A DNA stretch of 64,000 bases from Hyphomicrobiales bacterium (GCA_016185245.1 JACPNZ010000042.1:62001-126000); one strand, 5' to 3'; positions 17,767 to 27,158 are shown, counted from the stretch's first letter. The notes: a model not told the origin generated them from the sequence alone. Numbers and translations: made by a program.

Positions 17767-18419
17767 TCCTCGCGACGGTAGCTGATCACCGACAGATAGC
17801 GGATAGGCAGCTTGCCCAGCTCCTCGGGCCCGTGCGGCGCATCGGCATCGAAGAACAGCGAATCGCCCGGGTGCATGTCGTAGGTTTTGTCGCCGTGCCG
17901 GTAGATGACATTGCCTTCGATCATGTAGAGGAACTCGAGGCCGGCGTGCTGGAAGGTCGGAAACACGTCCGACTCATGGGTCAGGGTGATCATGTAGGGC
18001 TCGACCACCACCGGGCCATGCGGGCTGTGGCCGAGGAGCTGATACTGGTGGCCGGCCCGCGTGCCGCGCCGCTCGATGGTGAGGCCCTGGCCCGACTTGA
18101 CGAAGCTCGCATCGCGGGTTTCCTCGAAACTGCGGAACAGGGCCGTCACCGGCACCTGCAACGCCTTGCCCAGGGCCTGCAGCGAGGCGAGCGACGGCGA
18201 AGTGGCGCCGTTTTCGATCTTCGACAGCATGCCGGCCGACATGCCGGCCGCCTTGGCGAGCTCGGAAATGGTGATGTTGAGCTTCTCGCGGAAGCGCTTG
18301 ACTTCGCGGCCGATGGCTTCCTCGAGAAACTTGCCACTGGCGCCGGCGCGGGTACCATGGGGCTCCTGGTAAGGAAGCCCGCCCTTCGCACGTGTTTTTG
18401 CCGTCTGTCGCTTGTCCAA
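17763..18419 (-). CDS. XRE-cupin transcriptional regulator
   Basis: This 218-residue protein has a helix-turn-helix of the XRE type (about residues 36-95: ISELAKAAGMSAGMLSKIENG, SPSLASLQALGKAL) joined to a C-terminal cupin domain with EFLYMIEGNVIYRHG and MHPGDSLFFDADAPHGP. This class usually senses small amines, amino acids or polyamines. The start is TTG, not ATG: GGAGG lies six bases upstream on the minus strand. It sits upstream of RNase T2, glnT/gmaS and the sox genes on the same strand and is a candidate regulator of that block. It diverges from cysD across an inverted repeat. Confidence 0.85.
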   Translation of the reverse strand: MDKRQTAKTRAKGGLPYQEPHGTRAGASGKFLEEAIGREVKRFREKLNITISELAKAAGMSAGMLSKIENGATSPSLASLQALGKALQVPVTALFRSFEETRDASFVKSGQGLTIERRGTRAGHQYQLLGHSPHGPVVVEPYMITLTHESDVFPTFQHAGLEFLYMIEGNVIYRHGDKTYDMHPGDSLFFDADAPHGPEELGKLPIRYLSVISYRREE

Positions 18420-18430
18420 GTTTTTCCTCC
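18417..18430 (-). promoter_or_regulatory. Ribosome binding site fixing the TTG start of the XRE-cupin gene
   Basis: On the minus strand GGAGG (18426-18430) is followed by six bases and TTG (18417-18419). No ATG is available at this spacing, so the TTG start is well supported. Confidence 0.7.
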
Positions 18431-18509
18431 GAGGAAAACCATATTCCGCCTAGACGAAGTCGACAACAGGCGCGAGGCCAAAGTTTGATAGGTTTTTACC
18501 GTTTGGTGA

Positions 18510-18533
18510 TCCTATTTTTCTAATAAAATAGGA
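18510..18533. promoter_or_regulatory. Perfect 9-bp inverted repeat, candidate operator between the XRE-cupin gene and cysD
   Basis: TCCTATTTT (18510-18518) and AAAATAGGA (18525-18533) are exact inverted copies around a six-base spacer, in an AT-rich stretch of an otherwise GC-rich region. The site is 91 bases from the regulator start and 44 bases from the first cysD ATG. It could bind the XRE-cupin protein, a sulfur regulator, or the HTH-like domain fused to CysD. No T-run in the right place suggests a terminator. Confidence 0.55.
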
Positions 18534-18577
18534 CAAATCCTCTCGACAAATGATGCTTCCGCAACTAAGAAGCCTTC

Positions 18578-19744
18578 ATGGATACTATTGCCAAGAGCTT
18601 CCTGACCGACATCGAGCGCTTTCTCGCTACCTCGAAACTGGACGCCACCCGGCTCGGCAAGCAGGCGATCGGCGATCCGTCCTTCGTCTTCGATCTGCGG
18701 AAAGGCCGTTCGCCCTCGGCCCGCACCATGGACAAGGTGCGCGCCTGGATGACCCAACAGAGATCCGCGCCGGCCCAGCCGCAATCAGCCCCGACCCAAC
18801 CCCTCGCCACCGCCGGAGGACCCGCCGTGACCGATGCCCTGTCTCGCCGCCTCACCCATCTCGAGCGCCTCGAGGCCGAGTCGATCCATATCATCCGCGA
18901 GGTCGCGGCCGAGTGCGAGAAGCCGGTGATGCTCTATTCGATTGGCAAGGATTCGGCGGTGATGCTGCATCTCGCTATCAAGGCGTTCTTTCCCTCCAAG
19001 CCGCCCTTCCCGCTGATGCATGTCGATACCGGCTGGAAGTTCCGCGACATGTACGAACTGCGCGATGCCACCGCCCGGAAATACGGCTGGGACCTCATTG
19101 TCTACAAGAACCCGGAAGGGGTGGCCAAAAACGTCAACCCCTTCGACCACGGCTCGGCTCTTCACACCCAGATCATGAAGACCGATGCGCTGAAGCAGGC
19201 CCTCGACCAGTACGGCTTCGACGCGGCCTTCGGCGGAGCCCGGCGCGACGAAGAAAAGAGCCGCGCCAAGGAGCGCATCTTCTCCTTCCGCGACCAGCGC
19301 CACCGCTGGGACCCCAAGAACCAGCGCCCGGAACTGTGGAACCTCTACAATGCCCGCAAGAACAAGGGCGAGTCGATCCGCGTCTTCCCGCTATCAAACT
19401 GGACCGAGCTCGACATCTGGCAATATATCCACCGCGAGGCGATCGAAATCGTGCCCCTGTACTTTGCCGCCGAACGGCCGGTGGTGATGCGCGACGGCCA
19501 GCTCATCATGGTTGACGACGAGCGGATGCGACTCAATCGCGGCGAAAAGCCGGAGATGAAAAAGATCCGCTTCCGCACGCTCGGCTGCTATCCGCTGACC
19601 GGCGCTATCGAATCGAACGCCACCTCGCTTCTCGATATCGTCGAGGAAATGCTGGTCGCCACCTCCTCCGAGCGCCAGGGCCGGGTGATCGACAAGGACC
19701 AGTCGGCCTCGATGGAGAAGAAGAAGCAGGAAGGATATTTCTGA
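18578..19744 (+). CDS. cysD: Sulfate adenylyltransferase subunit 2 with an N-terminal HTH-like extension
   Basis: The reading frame encodes 388 residues, against about 300 for ordinary CysD. Residues about 88-388 are canonical CysD: the PP-loop [68 protein letters not shown] and [12 protein letters not shown]. It makes APS from sulfate and ATP with CysN. Residues 1-61 form a separate small domain ([45 protein letters not shown]) resembling stand-alone small HTH regulators of rhizobia, joined by a Pro/Ala/Gln-rich linker. An internal GTG at 18827 with GGAGG seven bases upstream would give normal-length CysD, so both fused and unfused forms are possible. The ATG at 18578 has only a weak ribosome site. 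It overlaps cysNC by one base. Confidence 0.88.
   Translation: MDTIAKSFLTDIERFLATSKLDATRLGKQAIGDPSFVFDLRKGRSPSARTMDKVRAWMTQQRSAPAQPQSAPTQPLATAGGPAVTDALSRRLTHLERLEAESIHIIREVAAECEKPVMLYSIGKDSAVMLHLAIKAFFPSKPPFPLMHVDTGWKFRDMYELRDATARKYGWDLIVYKNPEGVAKNVNPFDHGSALHTQIMKTDALKQALDQYGFDAAFGGARRDEEKSRAKERIFSFRDQRHRWDPKNQRPELWNLYNARKNKGESIRVFPLSNWTELDIWQYIHREAIEIVPLYFAAERPVVMRDGQLIMVDDERMRLNRGEKPEMKKIRFRTLGCYPLTGAIESNATSLLDIVEEMLVATSSERQGRVIDKDQSASMEKKKQEGYF
18815..18829 (+). promoter_or_regulatory. Internal ribosome binding site and GTG start within the cysD frame
   Basis: GGAGG (18815-18819) precedes GTG (18827-18829) by seven bases, in the cysD frame. Translation from here gives a protein beginning [16 protein letters not shown], which aligns with the usual CysD N terminus. 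It is stronger than the site before the upstream ATG. Confidence 0.7.
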
Positions 19745-21651
19745 TGGCCCGTTTCATCGAGTTCACCGGCGGCGACGTCGAGGCCTATCTGCAGTCCCAG
19801 GAGAAGAAAGACCTGCTGCGCTTCATCACCTGCGGCTCGGTCGACGACGGCAAGTCGACCCTCATCGGCCGGCTTCTCTACGAGGCCAAGATGCTGTTCG
19901 AGGACCAACTCACCGCCCTTGAGGCCGATTCGAAGAAGATGGGCACGCAAGGAGGCAATCTCGATTTCGCCCTGCTGGTCGACGGGCTTGCCGCCGAACG
20001 CGAGCAAGGCATCACCATCGATGTGGCCTATCGCGCCTTCACCACCGACAAGCGCAAGTTCATCGTCGCCGATACGCCGGGCCACGAGCAATATACCCGC
20101 AACATGGCAACCGGGGCTTCGACCGCCGACCTCGCCATCATCCTGATCGACGCCCGCAAGGGAGTTCTGACCCAGACCCGCCGCCACACGTTCATTTGCA
20201 CTCTTCTCGGCATCCGGCATCTAGTCGTCGCCGTCAACAAGATGGACCTGATGGATTACCGCCAGGATGTCTTCGCCCGGGTCGACGAGGACTACCGTAG
20301 TTTCGCCCGCTCGCTCGGCGCCACCGACATCACGGTCATACCAATTTCGGCATTGGCCGGCGACAATGTCATCGCCCGCTCGGCCAACATGGCCTGGTAT
20401 CACGGCTCAACCCTCATGGCCCATCTCGAAACCGTGCCGGTCGGCGACACCCTGGATAGCCAGCCGTTCCGCCTGCCGGTGCAGTGGGTGAACCGCCCGG
20501 ACCAGAATTTCCGCGGCTTTTCCGGCACCGTCGTATCGGGTTCGGTGAAGCCTGGCGATCCGATCACGGTCATGCCGTCGGCCCGCACCTCCACCGTCGC
20601 CCGCGTCGTCACTTACGACGGCGAACTCCCCGAAGGCGTCGCCGGACAATCGCTCACCGTGACCCTTGCCGACGAGATCGACGTGAGCCGTGGCGACGTC
20701 CTGTGCGCCGGCGGCGATCCGGTGGAAGTCTCGGACCAGTTCGAGGTCGAGATCCTGTGGATGGGCGACGAGCCCATGTTGCCGGGCCGCTCCTATGTCA
20801 TCAAGGCCGGCGCCGCCACCGTGCCGGGCTCGCTCGAGGAACTGAAGTACAAGGTCAACGTCAACACCATGGAGCATGTGGCGGCCAAGAGCCTTGCTCT
20901 CAACGAGATCGGCGTGTGCAACCTGGAACTCGATCGGGCCATCGCCTTTGCGCCCTATGCCGAGAACCGGCATCTCGGTTCGTTCATCGTCATCGACCGT
21001 TTTTTCAATACCACGGTCGGCATGGGGCTCATGCGCTTTGCCTTGCGCCGCGCCGCCAACATTCACTGGCAGGCGGTCGATGTGCACAAAGCGGCGCGTG
21101 CCAGACTTGCCGGCCAGAAGCCGGCGGTCTTGTGGTTCACCGGCCTGTCGGGAGCGGGCAAGTCGACGATCGCCAATCTGGTCGAGAAGAAACTTCACGC
21201 CCTGGGCCACATGACCTACCTGCTCGACGGCGACAACATCCGCCACGGCCTCAACCGCGATCTGGGATTCACCGACGCCGACCGGGTGGAAAACATCCGC
21301 CGTGTCGCCGAGGTCTCGCGGCTGATGGTCGACGCCGGCCTCATCGTGCTCGTCTCCTTCATCTCGCCGTTCCGCTCCGAACGCCTGATGGCGCGCGAAA
21401 TGCTGGACCCCGGCGAGTTCATCGAGGTGTTTGTCGATACCTCGCTGGCGGAAGCCGAGAAGCGCGACGTGAAGGGCCTCTATGCCAAGGCGCGGCGTGG
21501 CGAGATCATGCACTTCACCGGCATTTCCTCGCCCTACGAGAAACCGGAAAACCCGGAAATCCGCATCGATACGGTAAGCCTCCCATCCGAAGCCGCAGCC
21601 GAGGGAATCGTCGCCTATCTTGCCGAGAAGGGCCGTCTCAGCAAGGCCTGA
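19744..21651 (+). CDS. cysNC: Bifunctional sulfate adenylyltransferase subunit 1 / adenylylsulfate kinase
   Basis: The 635-residue protein joins a CysN GTPase to a CysC APS kinase. The GTPase part has [18 protein letters not shown] and NKMDL, followed by elongation-factor-like beta-barrel domains. The kinase part starts near residue 455 with the P-loop GLSGAGKST, then [15 protein letters not shown] and FISPFRSER. CysN drives APS synthesis by GTP hydrolysis with CysD, and CysC makes PAPS. The ATG overlaps the cysD stop (TGATG). It converges with the TetR gene 10 bases away. Confidence 0.95.
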   Translation: MARFIEFTGGDVEAYLQSQEKKDLLRFITCGSVDDGKSTLIGRLLYEAKMLFEDQLTALEADSKKMGTQGGNLDFALLVDGLAAEREQGITIDVAYRAFTTDKRKFIVADTPGHEQYTRNMATGASTADLAIILIDARKGVLTQTRRHTFICTLLGIRHLVVAVNKMDLMDYRQDVFARVDEDYRSFARSLGATDITVIPISALAGDNVIARSANMAWYHGSTLMAHLETVPVGDTLDSQPFRLPVQWVNRPDQNFRGFSGTVVSGSVKPGDPITVMPSARTSTVARVVTYDGELPEGVAGQSLTVTLADEIDVSRGDVLCAGGDPVEVSDQFEVEILWMGDEPMLPGRSYVIKAGAATVPGSLEELKYKVNVNTMEHVAAKSLALNEIGVCNLELDRAIAFAPYAENRHLGSFIVIDRFFNTTVGMGLMRFALRRAANIHWQAVDVHKAARARLAGQKPAVLWFTGLSGAGKSTIANLVEKKLHALGHMTYLLDGDNIRHGLNRDLGFTDADRVENIRRVAEVSRLMVDAGLIVLVSFISPFRSERLMAREMLDPGEFIEVFVDTSLAEAEKRDVKGLYAKARRGEIMHFTGISSPYEKPENPEIRIDTVSLPSEAAAEGIVAYLAEKGRLSKA

Positions 21652-21661
21652 AGCACCGGCC

Positions 21662-22267
21662 TTACGGCCGCGCTCGTCTAGACCTGAGGCCGGCCACGGA
21701 GTTTTGCACCAGCGACTGCACCATGGTCTCGGGCGACTCTCCGGGCGGCAGTTTCCCAGCCGTGGCCAACGCGGCAATGCCGTAGAGGCTGGCCCAGAGA
21801 ACCTGGGCCTCGTGGCGGCGCGCCGCCTCTTCGCTCTCCTGGAACAGCGGCGCAATCGCCCGTTCGGCAAGACCCAAGAGGCTGCGGGTTCGCTCGCGCA
21901 GCCAGTCCGGGGCTATACGCCCTTCGGGCAGGCTATGTTCGAAGACTGCGTTCCACAATCCGCGATTGTTGCCGACATAGGAGATGTAGCGGCGCGCCAG
22001 TTCCTCGAGCGCCGCCTCGGGTCCGGCTGCGAGATCAACATCGCGGCAGGCCTCGATCAGGCCATCGAGGGTTGCCGCGTTGATATGCAGGATCAGGTCG
22101 TCGAGATCCTCAAACAGCTGGTAGAGGGTGCCGGGAGAATAGCCGATGCCGGCTGCGATCTGCCGCGTGGACAGTCCGCGAAGCCCTTGTTTTGCAATGA
22201 TCTTACGCGCCGCGGCCAGCGCCATGCGGGTCAGCTCATCGCGGCTGTGATCGGAACGCCTGGCCAT
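21662..22267 (-). CDS. TetR-family transcriptional regulator
   Basis: This 201-residue protein has an N-terminal TetR HTH (ALAAARKIIAKQGLRGLSTRQIAAGIGYSPGTLYQLFEDLDDL) and a helical C-terminal domain of the WHG type (RYISYVGNNRGLWNAVFEH). The ATG at 22267 is chosen because the family begins a few residues before the first helix; an ATG 12 codons upstream is possible. It diverges from a 51-residue peptide gene and an ABC exporter and probably represses them through the two palindromes between the genes. Confidence 0.85.
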   Translation of the reverse strand: MARRSDHSRDELTRMALAAARKIIAKQGLRGLSTRQIAAGIGYSPGTLYQLFEDLDDLILHINAATLDGLIEACRDVDLAAGPEAALEELARRYISYVGNNRGLWNAVFEHSLPEGRIAPDWLRERTRSLLGLAERAIAPLFQESEEAARRHEAQVLWASLYGIAALATAGKLPPGESPETMVQSLVQNSVAGLRSRRARP

Positions 22268-22282
22268 GACGCAAGAATTATA

Positions 22283-22297
22283 TTGACCGACGATCAA
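22283..22297. promoter_or_regulatory. Palindrome, candidate TetR operator 1
   Basis: TTGACCGACGATCAA is symmetric around its centre apart from two mismatched pairs and lies 16 bases upstream of the tetR start. Position, size and symmetry fit an operator of the adjacent TetR regulator. Confidence 0.5.
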
Positions 22298-22310
22298 TTT
22301 CAATGCTAAT

Positions 22311-22329
22311 AATTAAACGTCGATTAATT
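22311..22329. promoter_or_regulatory. Palindrome, candidate TetR operator 2
   Basis: AATTAAACGTCGATTAATT has matching AATTAA/TTAATT ends and a central CG-CG core similar to the neighbouring palindrome (22283-22297). It lies 19 bases upstream of the small peptide start. Confidence 0.5.
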
Positions 22330-22348
22330 CAAGCGAAGGAGAATGCCC

Positions 22349-22504
22349 ATGAAATCGCTTCTCGGTCTTGCCGCTGCTGCCGTGATGATCTTCTCCCTTC
22401 CGGGCTTCAAGCTTTCTGGCAACTTCGCCGACTGGGCCAATGGCAATGCCCAGTCGCGTTACGCCGCCCAGATGCTTGCCGACAACATGACCCATATGCG
22501 CTAG
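22349..22504 (+). CDS. 51-residue exported or membrane peptide, unknown function
   Basis: The frame MKSLLGLAAAAVMIFSLPGF... ends with NMTHMR and a TAG stop. The first 20 residues look like a signal peptide or single membrane helix; the rest is polar and rich in Asn, Gln and Met. GGAG lies seven bases before the chosen ATG; an ATG two codons earlier is too close to it. It sits between the divergent TetR regulator and the ABC exporter on the plus strand, so it is probably the first gene of the TetR-controlled unit. No family was recognised. Confidence 0.6.
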   Translation: MKSLLGLAAAAVMIFSLPGFKLSGNFADWANGNAQSRYAAQMLADNMTHMR

Positions 22505-22578
22505 CGCCGGACCGTTGACACAAGTTTGAAGTCCCGCCCCTTGATTTTCCCGGAGACCTTCGCCATACACTGTAAGGT

Positions 22579-23505
22579 ATGGTGCCCATTATCTCGATCA
22601 AGAATCTGACCAAGACCTATGCCTCGGGCTTTCAGGCCCTGAAAGGTGTCAACCTCGATATCCGGCAAGGTGAAATCTTCGCCCTCCTTGGGCCCAACGG
22701 GGCGGGCAAGACGACGCTCATCGGCATTGTCTGCGGCATCGTCCGTCCGGGCGAGGGCTCGATCACCGTGGGCGGCCACGACATCATTCGCGACTACCGC
22801 GCCGCCCGCTCGCTGATCGGCCTGGTGCCGCAGGAACTCTTCACCTCCTATTTCGAGACTGTCTCGGCCAATGTCGCCATGAGCCGCGGCCTGTTCGGCC
22901 TGGCGCCCGATCCCGCCCGCATCGAGAAAGTGCTGAAGGACCTGTCCCTGTGGGACAAGAAGGACTCGCCCGTCATGACGCTCTCGGGCGGCATGAAGCG
23001 CCGGGTGCTGATCGCCAAGGCGCTGGCCCACGAGCCCAAGATCCTGTTCCTCGACGAACCCACGGCGGGGGTCGATGTCGAACTGCGCCGCGACATGTGG
23101 AGCCAGGTCAGGCGGCTGCGCGACGAAGGCGTCACCATCATCCTCACCACCCATTACATCGAGGAAGCCGAAGAGATGGCCGACCGCATTGGCATTATCA
23201 GCAAGGGCGAGATCATCCTGACCGAGGACAAGGCGGAACTGATGCGCAAGCTCGGCCGCAAGGAGATGACGCTGCATCTCAAGGACGCGCTCGCAACCGT
23301 GCCGGCACCGCTTGCCGGCCACCGGCTGGCGCTGGCCAATGGCGGAAGAGAGCTCGTCTTCACCTATGACAGCGCCACCGAGCGCGACGGCATTGCCGCC
23401 CTGTTCGGCGATCTCGCCGCCGCCGGTATCCTGCTCAAGGACGTACACACAAGGCAAAGCTCGCTCGAGGAGATTTTCGTCGGGCTCCTGAAGGAACGGT
23501 CATGA
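22579..23505 (+). CDS. ABC-2 type exporter, ATP-binding protein (YadG-like)
   Basis: This 308-residue ATPase has Walker [10 protein letters not shown], a VPQE Q-loop, the LSGGMKRRV signature, Walker [13 protein letters not shown] and the H-loop [10 protein letters not shown]. The C-terminal part after residue 230 is the extra domain common in exporters of the YadG, NodI or drug type. Its end overlaps the permease gene by four bases (ATGA). A TTGATT/CATACA pair spaced 17 bases apart lies just before the start, which would give a very short leader. Substrate unknown; TetR neighbour suggests a toxic or hydrophobic compound. Confidence 0.9.
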   Translation: MVPIISIKNLTKTYASGFQALKGVNLDIRQGEIFALLGPNGAGKTTLIGIVCGIVRPGEGSITVGGHDIIRDYRAARSLIGLVPQELFTSYFETVSANVAMSRGLFGLAPDPARIEKVLKDLSLWDKKDSPVMTLSGGMKRRVLIAKALAHEPKILFLDEPTAGVDVELRRDMWSQVRRLRDEGVTIILTTHYIEEAEEMADRIGIISKGEIILTEDKAELMRKLGRKEMTLHLKDALATVPAPLAGHRLALANGGRELVFTYDSATERDGIAALFGDLAAAGILLKDVHTRQSSLEEIFVGLLKERS

Positions 23506-24263
23506 ACATCGAGGCCATACGCACCCTTTACCGTTTCGAGATGGCGCGCACCTTGCGCACGCCGACCCAGAGCATCGTCTCGCCGGTCATTTCGACCTCA
23601 CTCTATTTCGTAGTGTTCGGCTCGGCCATCGGCTCGCGCATCCAGGAAATCGGCGGGGTGAACTACGGTTCCTTCATCGTGCCGGGCCTGATCATGCTAT
23701 CGCTCCTGACCCAGAGCATCTCCAATGCCGCCTTCGGCATTTACATGCCGCGCTTCTCCGGCACGATCTACGAGGTGCTCTCGGCCCCCATTTCCTCCCT
23801 CGAAGCGGTGATTGCCTATGTCGGCGCCGCCGCCTCCAAGTCGGTCATGCTCGGCCTGGTCATCCTGGTCACCTCGCTGTTATTCGTGCCGATGACCATT
23901 GTGCATCCATTCTGGATGGTGGTGTTCATCGTGCTCAGCGCCTTCACCTTCAGTCTCCTGGGCTTCATCATCGGCATCTGGGCCGAAAGCTGGGAGCGCC
24001 TGGAACTGGTGCCGCAGCTCGTGGTGACGCCGCTGACCTTTCTCGGCGGCAGCTTCTACTCGATCGACATGCTGCCGCCCTTCTGGCAGAAGGTCAGCCT
24101 GTTCAACCCGGTGGTCTATCTGATCTCCTGCCTGCGCTGGAGCTTTTTCGGCAAGGCCGATGTCAGCATCGCCGCCAGTCTGGCGGTGATCGTGGCTTTC
24201 CTGGCCGTCTGCCTCGGCGTCGTCGCCTGGATCTTCCGCACCGGCTATCGGCTCAAGAACTGA
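23502..24263 (+). CDS. ABC-2 type exporter, permease (YadH-like)
   Basis: This 253-residue integral membrane protein has about six hydrophobic helices and the ABC-2 membrane signature near the C terminus ([39 protein letters not shown]). It forms the channel for the preceding ATPase. Its 3' end overlaps the convergent DsbA-like isomerase gene by 11 bases. Confidence 0.9.
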   Translation: MNIEAIRTLYRFEMARTLRTPTQSIVSPVISTSLYFVVFGSAIGSRIQEIGGVNYGSFIVPGLIMLSLLTQSISNAAFGIYMPRFSGTIYEVLSAPISSLEAVIAYVGAAASKSVMLGLVILVTSLLFVPMTIVHPFWMVVFIVLSAFTFSLLGFIIGIWAESWERLELVPQLVVTPLTFLGGSFYSIDMLPPFWQKVSLFNPVVYLISCLRWSFFGKADVSIAASLAVIVAFLAVCLGVVAWIFRTGYRLKN

Positions 24264-24846
24264 GGCGGGCGAGGTGCCGGTCGAGAAGCCCGAGCCGGTC
24301 GTTGCCGAAATAGAGCTTGGTCCCCGTATCGACCGTCGGCACGCCGAACACGCCGCGGGAGATCGCCTCCTCGGTGTTGGCGTCGATCTTCATTTTGTAG
24401 TCCTCGGCGACGGCCACGGCGCGGATCGCCTCGCCATCGAGCCCGCATTCGACGCCCCAGCGGGCGAGAAGATCGAGATCGGTGATGTCGCCGGCCTCGG
24501 ACCAGTAGGCGCGCAGCACCCGCCGCACGAAAGCTTCCCCCTTTCCCTGCTCGGCTGCGTACTGGCAGGCCCGCAGCGCCCGCGAATTGCGCAAGGGATA
24601 CTGTGGGTGATAGGCGATGGGCACGCCCTGAAGCTCGGCCCAGTCGAGAATATCCTGGTTGAACCAGCGGACCCGGGCGGGTGTTGCTTCCAGCGGCTTC
24701 ACCCCGCCGATCGCATCGAGCAGGCGCGGCAGGTGCAGCGGCCGCCAAATGAGGTCGTGCCCGTGCGCCCGGGCGATGTCGCCGACGCGATGGGAGGCGA
24801 GATAGACCCACGGCGAATGGACGTCGAACCAGAAGGTCAGGGTCAC
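24253..24846 (-). CDS. 2-hydroxychromene-2-carboxylate isomerase / DsbA-like thioredoxin-fold protein
   Basis: The 197-residue protein begins [18 protein letters not shown], with the SPW motif of the kappa-class GST/HCCA isomerase branch of the DsbA fold, and ends with [23 protein letters not shown]. These enzymes use glutathione to isomerise aromatic ring-fission products; many relatives have other or unknown substrates. The GTG start overlaps the stop of the ligase gene (GTGA). It is the last gene of a five-gene minus-strand run that starts with hutF. Confidence 0.82.
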   Translation of the reverse strand: MTLTFWFDVHSPWVYLASHRVGDIARAHGHDLIWRPLHLPRLLDAIGGVKPLEATPARVRWFNQDILDWAELQGVPIAYHPQYPLRNSRALRACQYAAEQGKGEAFVRRVLRAYWSEAGDITDLDLLARWGVECGLDGEAIRAVAVAEDYKMKIDANTEEAISRGVFGVPTVDTGTKLYFGNDRLGLLDRHLARLSS

Positions 24847-26387
24847 GGCAGCAACTCCAGACGCTTTTCCTCGGCCAGGCGGCGAAGCTCCACCTTGCGG
24901 ATCTTGCCCGACGGCGTCAGCGGGAATTGGGTGATCCGATAGAGCGTGGCGGGAACCTTGAACCTGGCGATGCGCTCGGCGCAAAAATCGCGAAGCTCGG
25001 CAGCGGTTATCTCGCCCGTCAGCTTGACCGCCGCCGCGACGGTCTCGCCATAATAGCCGTCCTTGAGGGCGAATACCGCGATCTCTGTCACGGCCGGATG
25101 CCCCTGCAGCACGTTCTCGATCTCGGCCGGATAGATGTTCTCAGCCCCCCGGATGATCATGTCGCGCAGCCGCCCGCCTGCCACCGCCAGGTGGCCGTCC
25201 CCGGTCAAATAGCCCAGGTCGCCGCTGCGCAGCCAGCCATCGACGATCGTCTCGGCCGTCTCTTCCGGCTTGTTGTAGTAGCCTTCCATGACCATGGGCC
25301 CGCGCGCCTGGATTTCGCCGATGGTACCGGCAGGCAAGGGCGCGAGCGTCTGCGGATCGACGATGCGGATTTTGTAGCCGGGCAGAATCTCGCCCGCCGT
25401 ATCGAAACGCTGCGGATCGTCGAACCGCGGACAGGAAAAGAGCGTGGCCCCCTCCGTCTGGCCATAGACCTGACAAAGGCCGGGCATCGGGAATTCAACC
25501 GCGCAGCGCCGCAGAATCTCCGGATTGCAGTCGGCCCCGCCGCAAGTGCCGGCCCGCAACGACGAGAGATCGTAGTTTTTCCGCGCCGGATGATCGAGCA
25601 TGGCGAGATAGGAGGTGGGCACTCCCGAAAGACAAGTGCAGCGCTCGTCCTCGATCACCTTGAACATGCCCTCGGCGTCGAAACTCGGCACCCCCACATA
25701 GGTCGCCCCGAACTGCAGCGATCCGAGTATGTTCATGATGCAGCCGGCGCAATGAAACAGCGGGATGATCGAGGTCCAGCGGTCGGAGGCAACAAGACCG
25801 AGCCGGGTGGCGGCCCCATGCGCGTCCATCATCATGGCCCGGTGCGAGAGCAGCGCCCCCTTGGGAAAGCCGGTGGTGCCAGAGGTATAAAGCAGCGCCG
25901 CCACCGCTGCAGACTCGGTCGCAGCCGGGTTGAAAGCATGAGCTTCGCCGACAAGTCGCGGATAGTCCTGTTCCAATGTGAACACATGAGCAAGCAGCGG
26001 CAGTTGTGGCCTGAGCGCCGTTACGTTGTCGAGATAGGGATTCGAACGATAGCTGGTCGAGCAGATCAGCGCCTTGGCATCCGACTGCTTCAGCGCATAG
26101 GCGAGATCGTCCTTGCGATAGTGGGTGTTGAGGGGAACGAACACCGCACCCAGTGCGGCACAGGCCATCTGCACCACCGGCCATTCGGCGCGGTTTTCGG
26201 CAAGAAGAGCGATGTGATCGCCGCGGTGGAGGTCCCGTGCTGCCAAGGCGCCGGCAAGTGCGAGAGTCTCGTCGTGCCATTGCCGGAACGTGAGCCGCGC
26301 CTGCTGGTGTGGAAATACCAAGGCGTCCTCCGCCGGCCAGGTTCCGGCCGCATGTTCAAGTGCGACCCAGGGATGATCGATGCTCAC
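24843..26387 (-). CDS. AMP-dependent acyl-CoA synthetase / ligase
   Basis: This 514-residue adenylate-forming enzyme has LLYTSGTTGFPKGALLSH, VYGQTEG, WLRSGDLGYL, RLRDMIIRGAENIYP and the catalytic lysine motif PSGKIRK. It resembles medium-chain or aromatic acyl-CoA ligases. The GTG at 26387 was chosen because it overlaps the upstream TGA (GTGA) and gives VSIDHPWVALEH; an ATG at 26399 adds four residues. Its neighbours, an SDR and a DsbA-like isomerase, suggest a small carboxylic-acid catabolic module. Confidence 0.88.
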   Translation of the reverse strand: MSIDHPWVALEHAAGTWPAEDALVFPHQQARLTFRQWHDETLALAGALAARDLHRGDHIALLAENRAEWPVVQMACAALGAVFVPLNTHYRKDDLAYALKQSDAKALICSTSYRSNPYLDNVTALRPQLPLLAHVFTLEQDYPRLVGEAHAFNPAATESAAVAALLYTSGTTGFPKGALLSHRAMMMDAHGAATRLGLVASDRWTSIIPLFHCAGCIMNILGSLQFGATYVGVPSFDAEGMFKVIEDERCTCLSGVPTSYLAMLDHPARKNYDLSSLRAGTCGGADCNPEILRRCAVEFPMPGLCQVYGQTEGATLFSCPRFDDPQRFDTAGEILPGYKIRIVDPQTLAPLPAGTIGEIQARGPMVMEGYYNKPEETAETIVDGWLRSGDLGYLTGDGHLAVAGGRLRDMIIRGAENIYPAEIENVLQGHPAVTEIAVFALKDGYYGETVAAAVKLTGEITAAELRDFCAERIARFKVPATLYRITQFPLTPSGKIRKVELRRLAEEKRLELLP

Positions 26388-27148
26388 AGGGCGCACCATC
26401 CGCCATCGGCCAGAAGGATCGTGCCGGTGACGAAAGAGGCTGCATCGGAAGCAAGAAACACGGCAGGCCCCACCATCTCGCGCATCTCGGCCACGCGGCG
26501 AAGCGGGGTGCGCGCCACGATCTCCCGCTGCGCTTCTGCCAGGTAAGCCTGCCCCTGGTCGGTCATCGAATGGTTGGTATAGCCGGGATTGAAGGCGTTG
26601 ACCCGGATGCCCATGGGGCCCCACTCGGCAGCGAGCGACCTGACCAGCATGTCGACGCCGCCCTTGGCCGCGCAATAGGGCGTCAAGTCCTCGAAGGCCC
26701 TGACCGAGGCATTGGAAGAATTCATCACGATCGCCCCGCCGCCACCCTGCCGGATGAACTGCCGGGCCGCCGCCTGGGCGGTGAGGAAATAGGCTCGCAA
26801 ATTCCCGCCGATGACCGTGTCGAATTCGGCAGCGGAGAAGTCGATGGCCGGCTTCTTGACGTTCACCCCGGCATTGCACACGAGAATGTCGAGCCGGCCA
26901 TAGCGCCGCACCGCCCCCTGGATCAGCGCTTCGCAGTCCTCCGGTTTCGTCACGTCGGCGAGGAGCGCCAGCGCCTCGTGGCCCCTGGCGCGGATTTCGG
27001 CGGCGGTTTTCTCGGCCCTTTCGTAACTTCGGGCACAGCCCACTACAATTGCGCCCGCTTCGGCAAAACCATGGGCCAGTTCCCGGCCGATGCCGCGGCT
27101 CGTTCCGGTGATGACCGCCACGCGGCCGGTGAGATCGAAGAGCTTCAT
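26384..27148 (-). CDS. SDR-family NAD(P)-dependent oxidoreductase
   Basis: This 254-residue classical short-chain dehydrogenase has TGTSRGIGRELA (cofactor loop), NAGVN, the serine in VMNSSNASV, the YCAAK catalytic pair and a C-terminal ILLADGGW. It starts 10 bases after hutH and overlaps the ligase gene by four bases. The substrate is unknown; gluconate 5-dehydrogenase-like and 3-oxoacyl reductase-like members look alike at this level. Confidence 0.88.
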   Translation of the reverse strand: MKLFDLTGRVAVITGTSRGIGRELAHGFAEAGAIVVGCARSYERAEKTAAEIRARGHEALALLADVTKPEDCEALIQGAVRRYGRLDILVCNAGVNVKKPAIDFSAAEFDTVIGGNLRAYFLTAQAAARQFIRQGGGGAIVMNSSNASVRAFEDLTPYCAAKGGVDMLVRSLAAEWGPMGIRVNAFNPGYTNHSMTDQGQAYLAEAQREIVARTPLRRVAEMREMVGPAVFLASDAASFVTGTILLADGGWCAL

Positions 27149-27158
27149 GCCCGTGAAA

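Noticed and set aside
22303-22518. 71-codon plus-strand frame overlapping the small exported peptide
   Set aside because: It has no ribosome site and a Cys/Arg-rich composition; the overlapping 51-codon frame has a good site and a signal-like N terminus.
22515-22520. Perfect TTGACA -35-like hexamer before the ABC exporter
   Set aside because: No acceptable -10 element lies 16-18 bases downstream, so I do not call a promoter on it.
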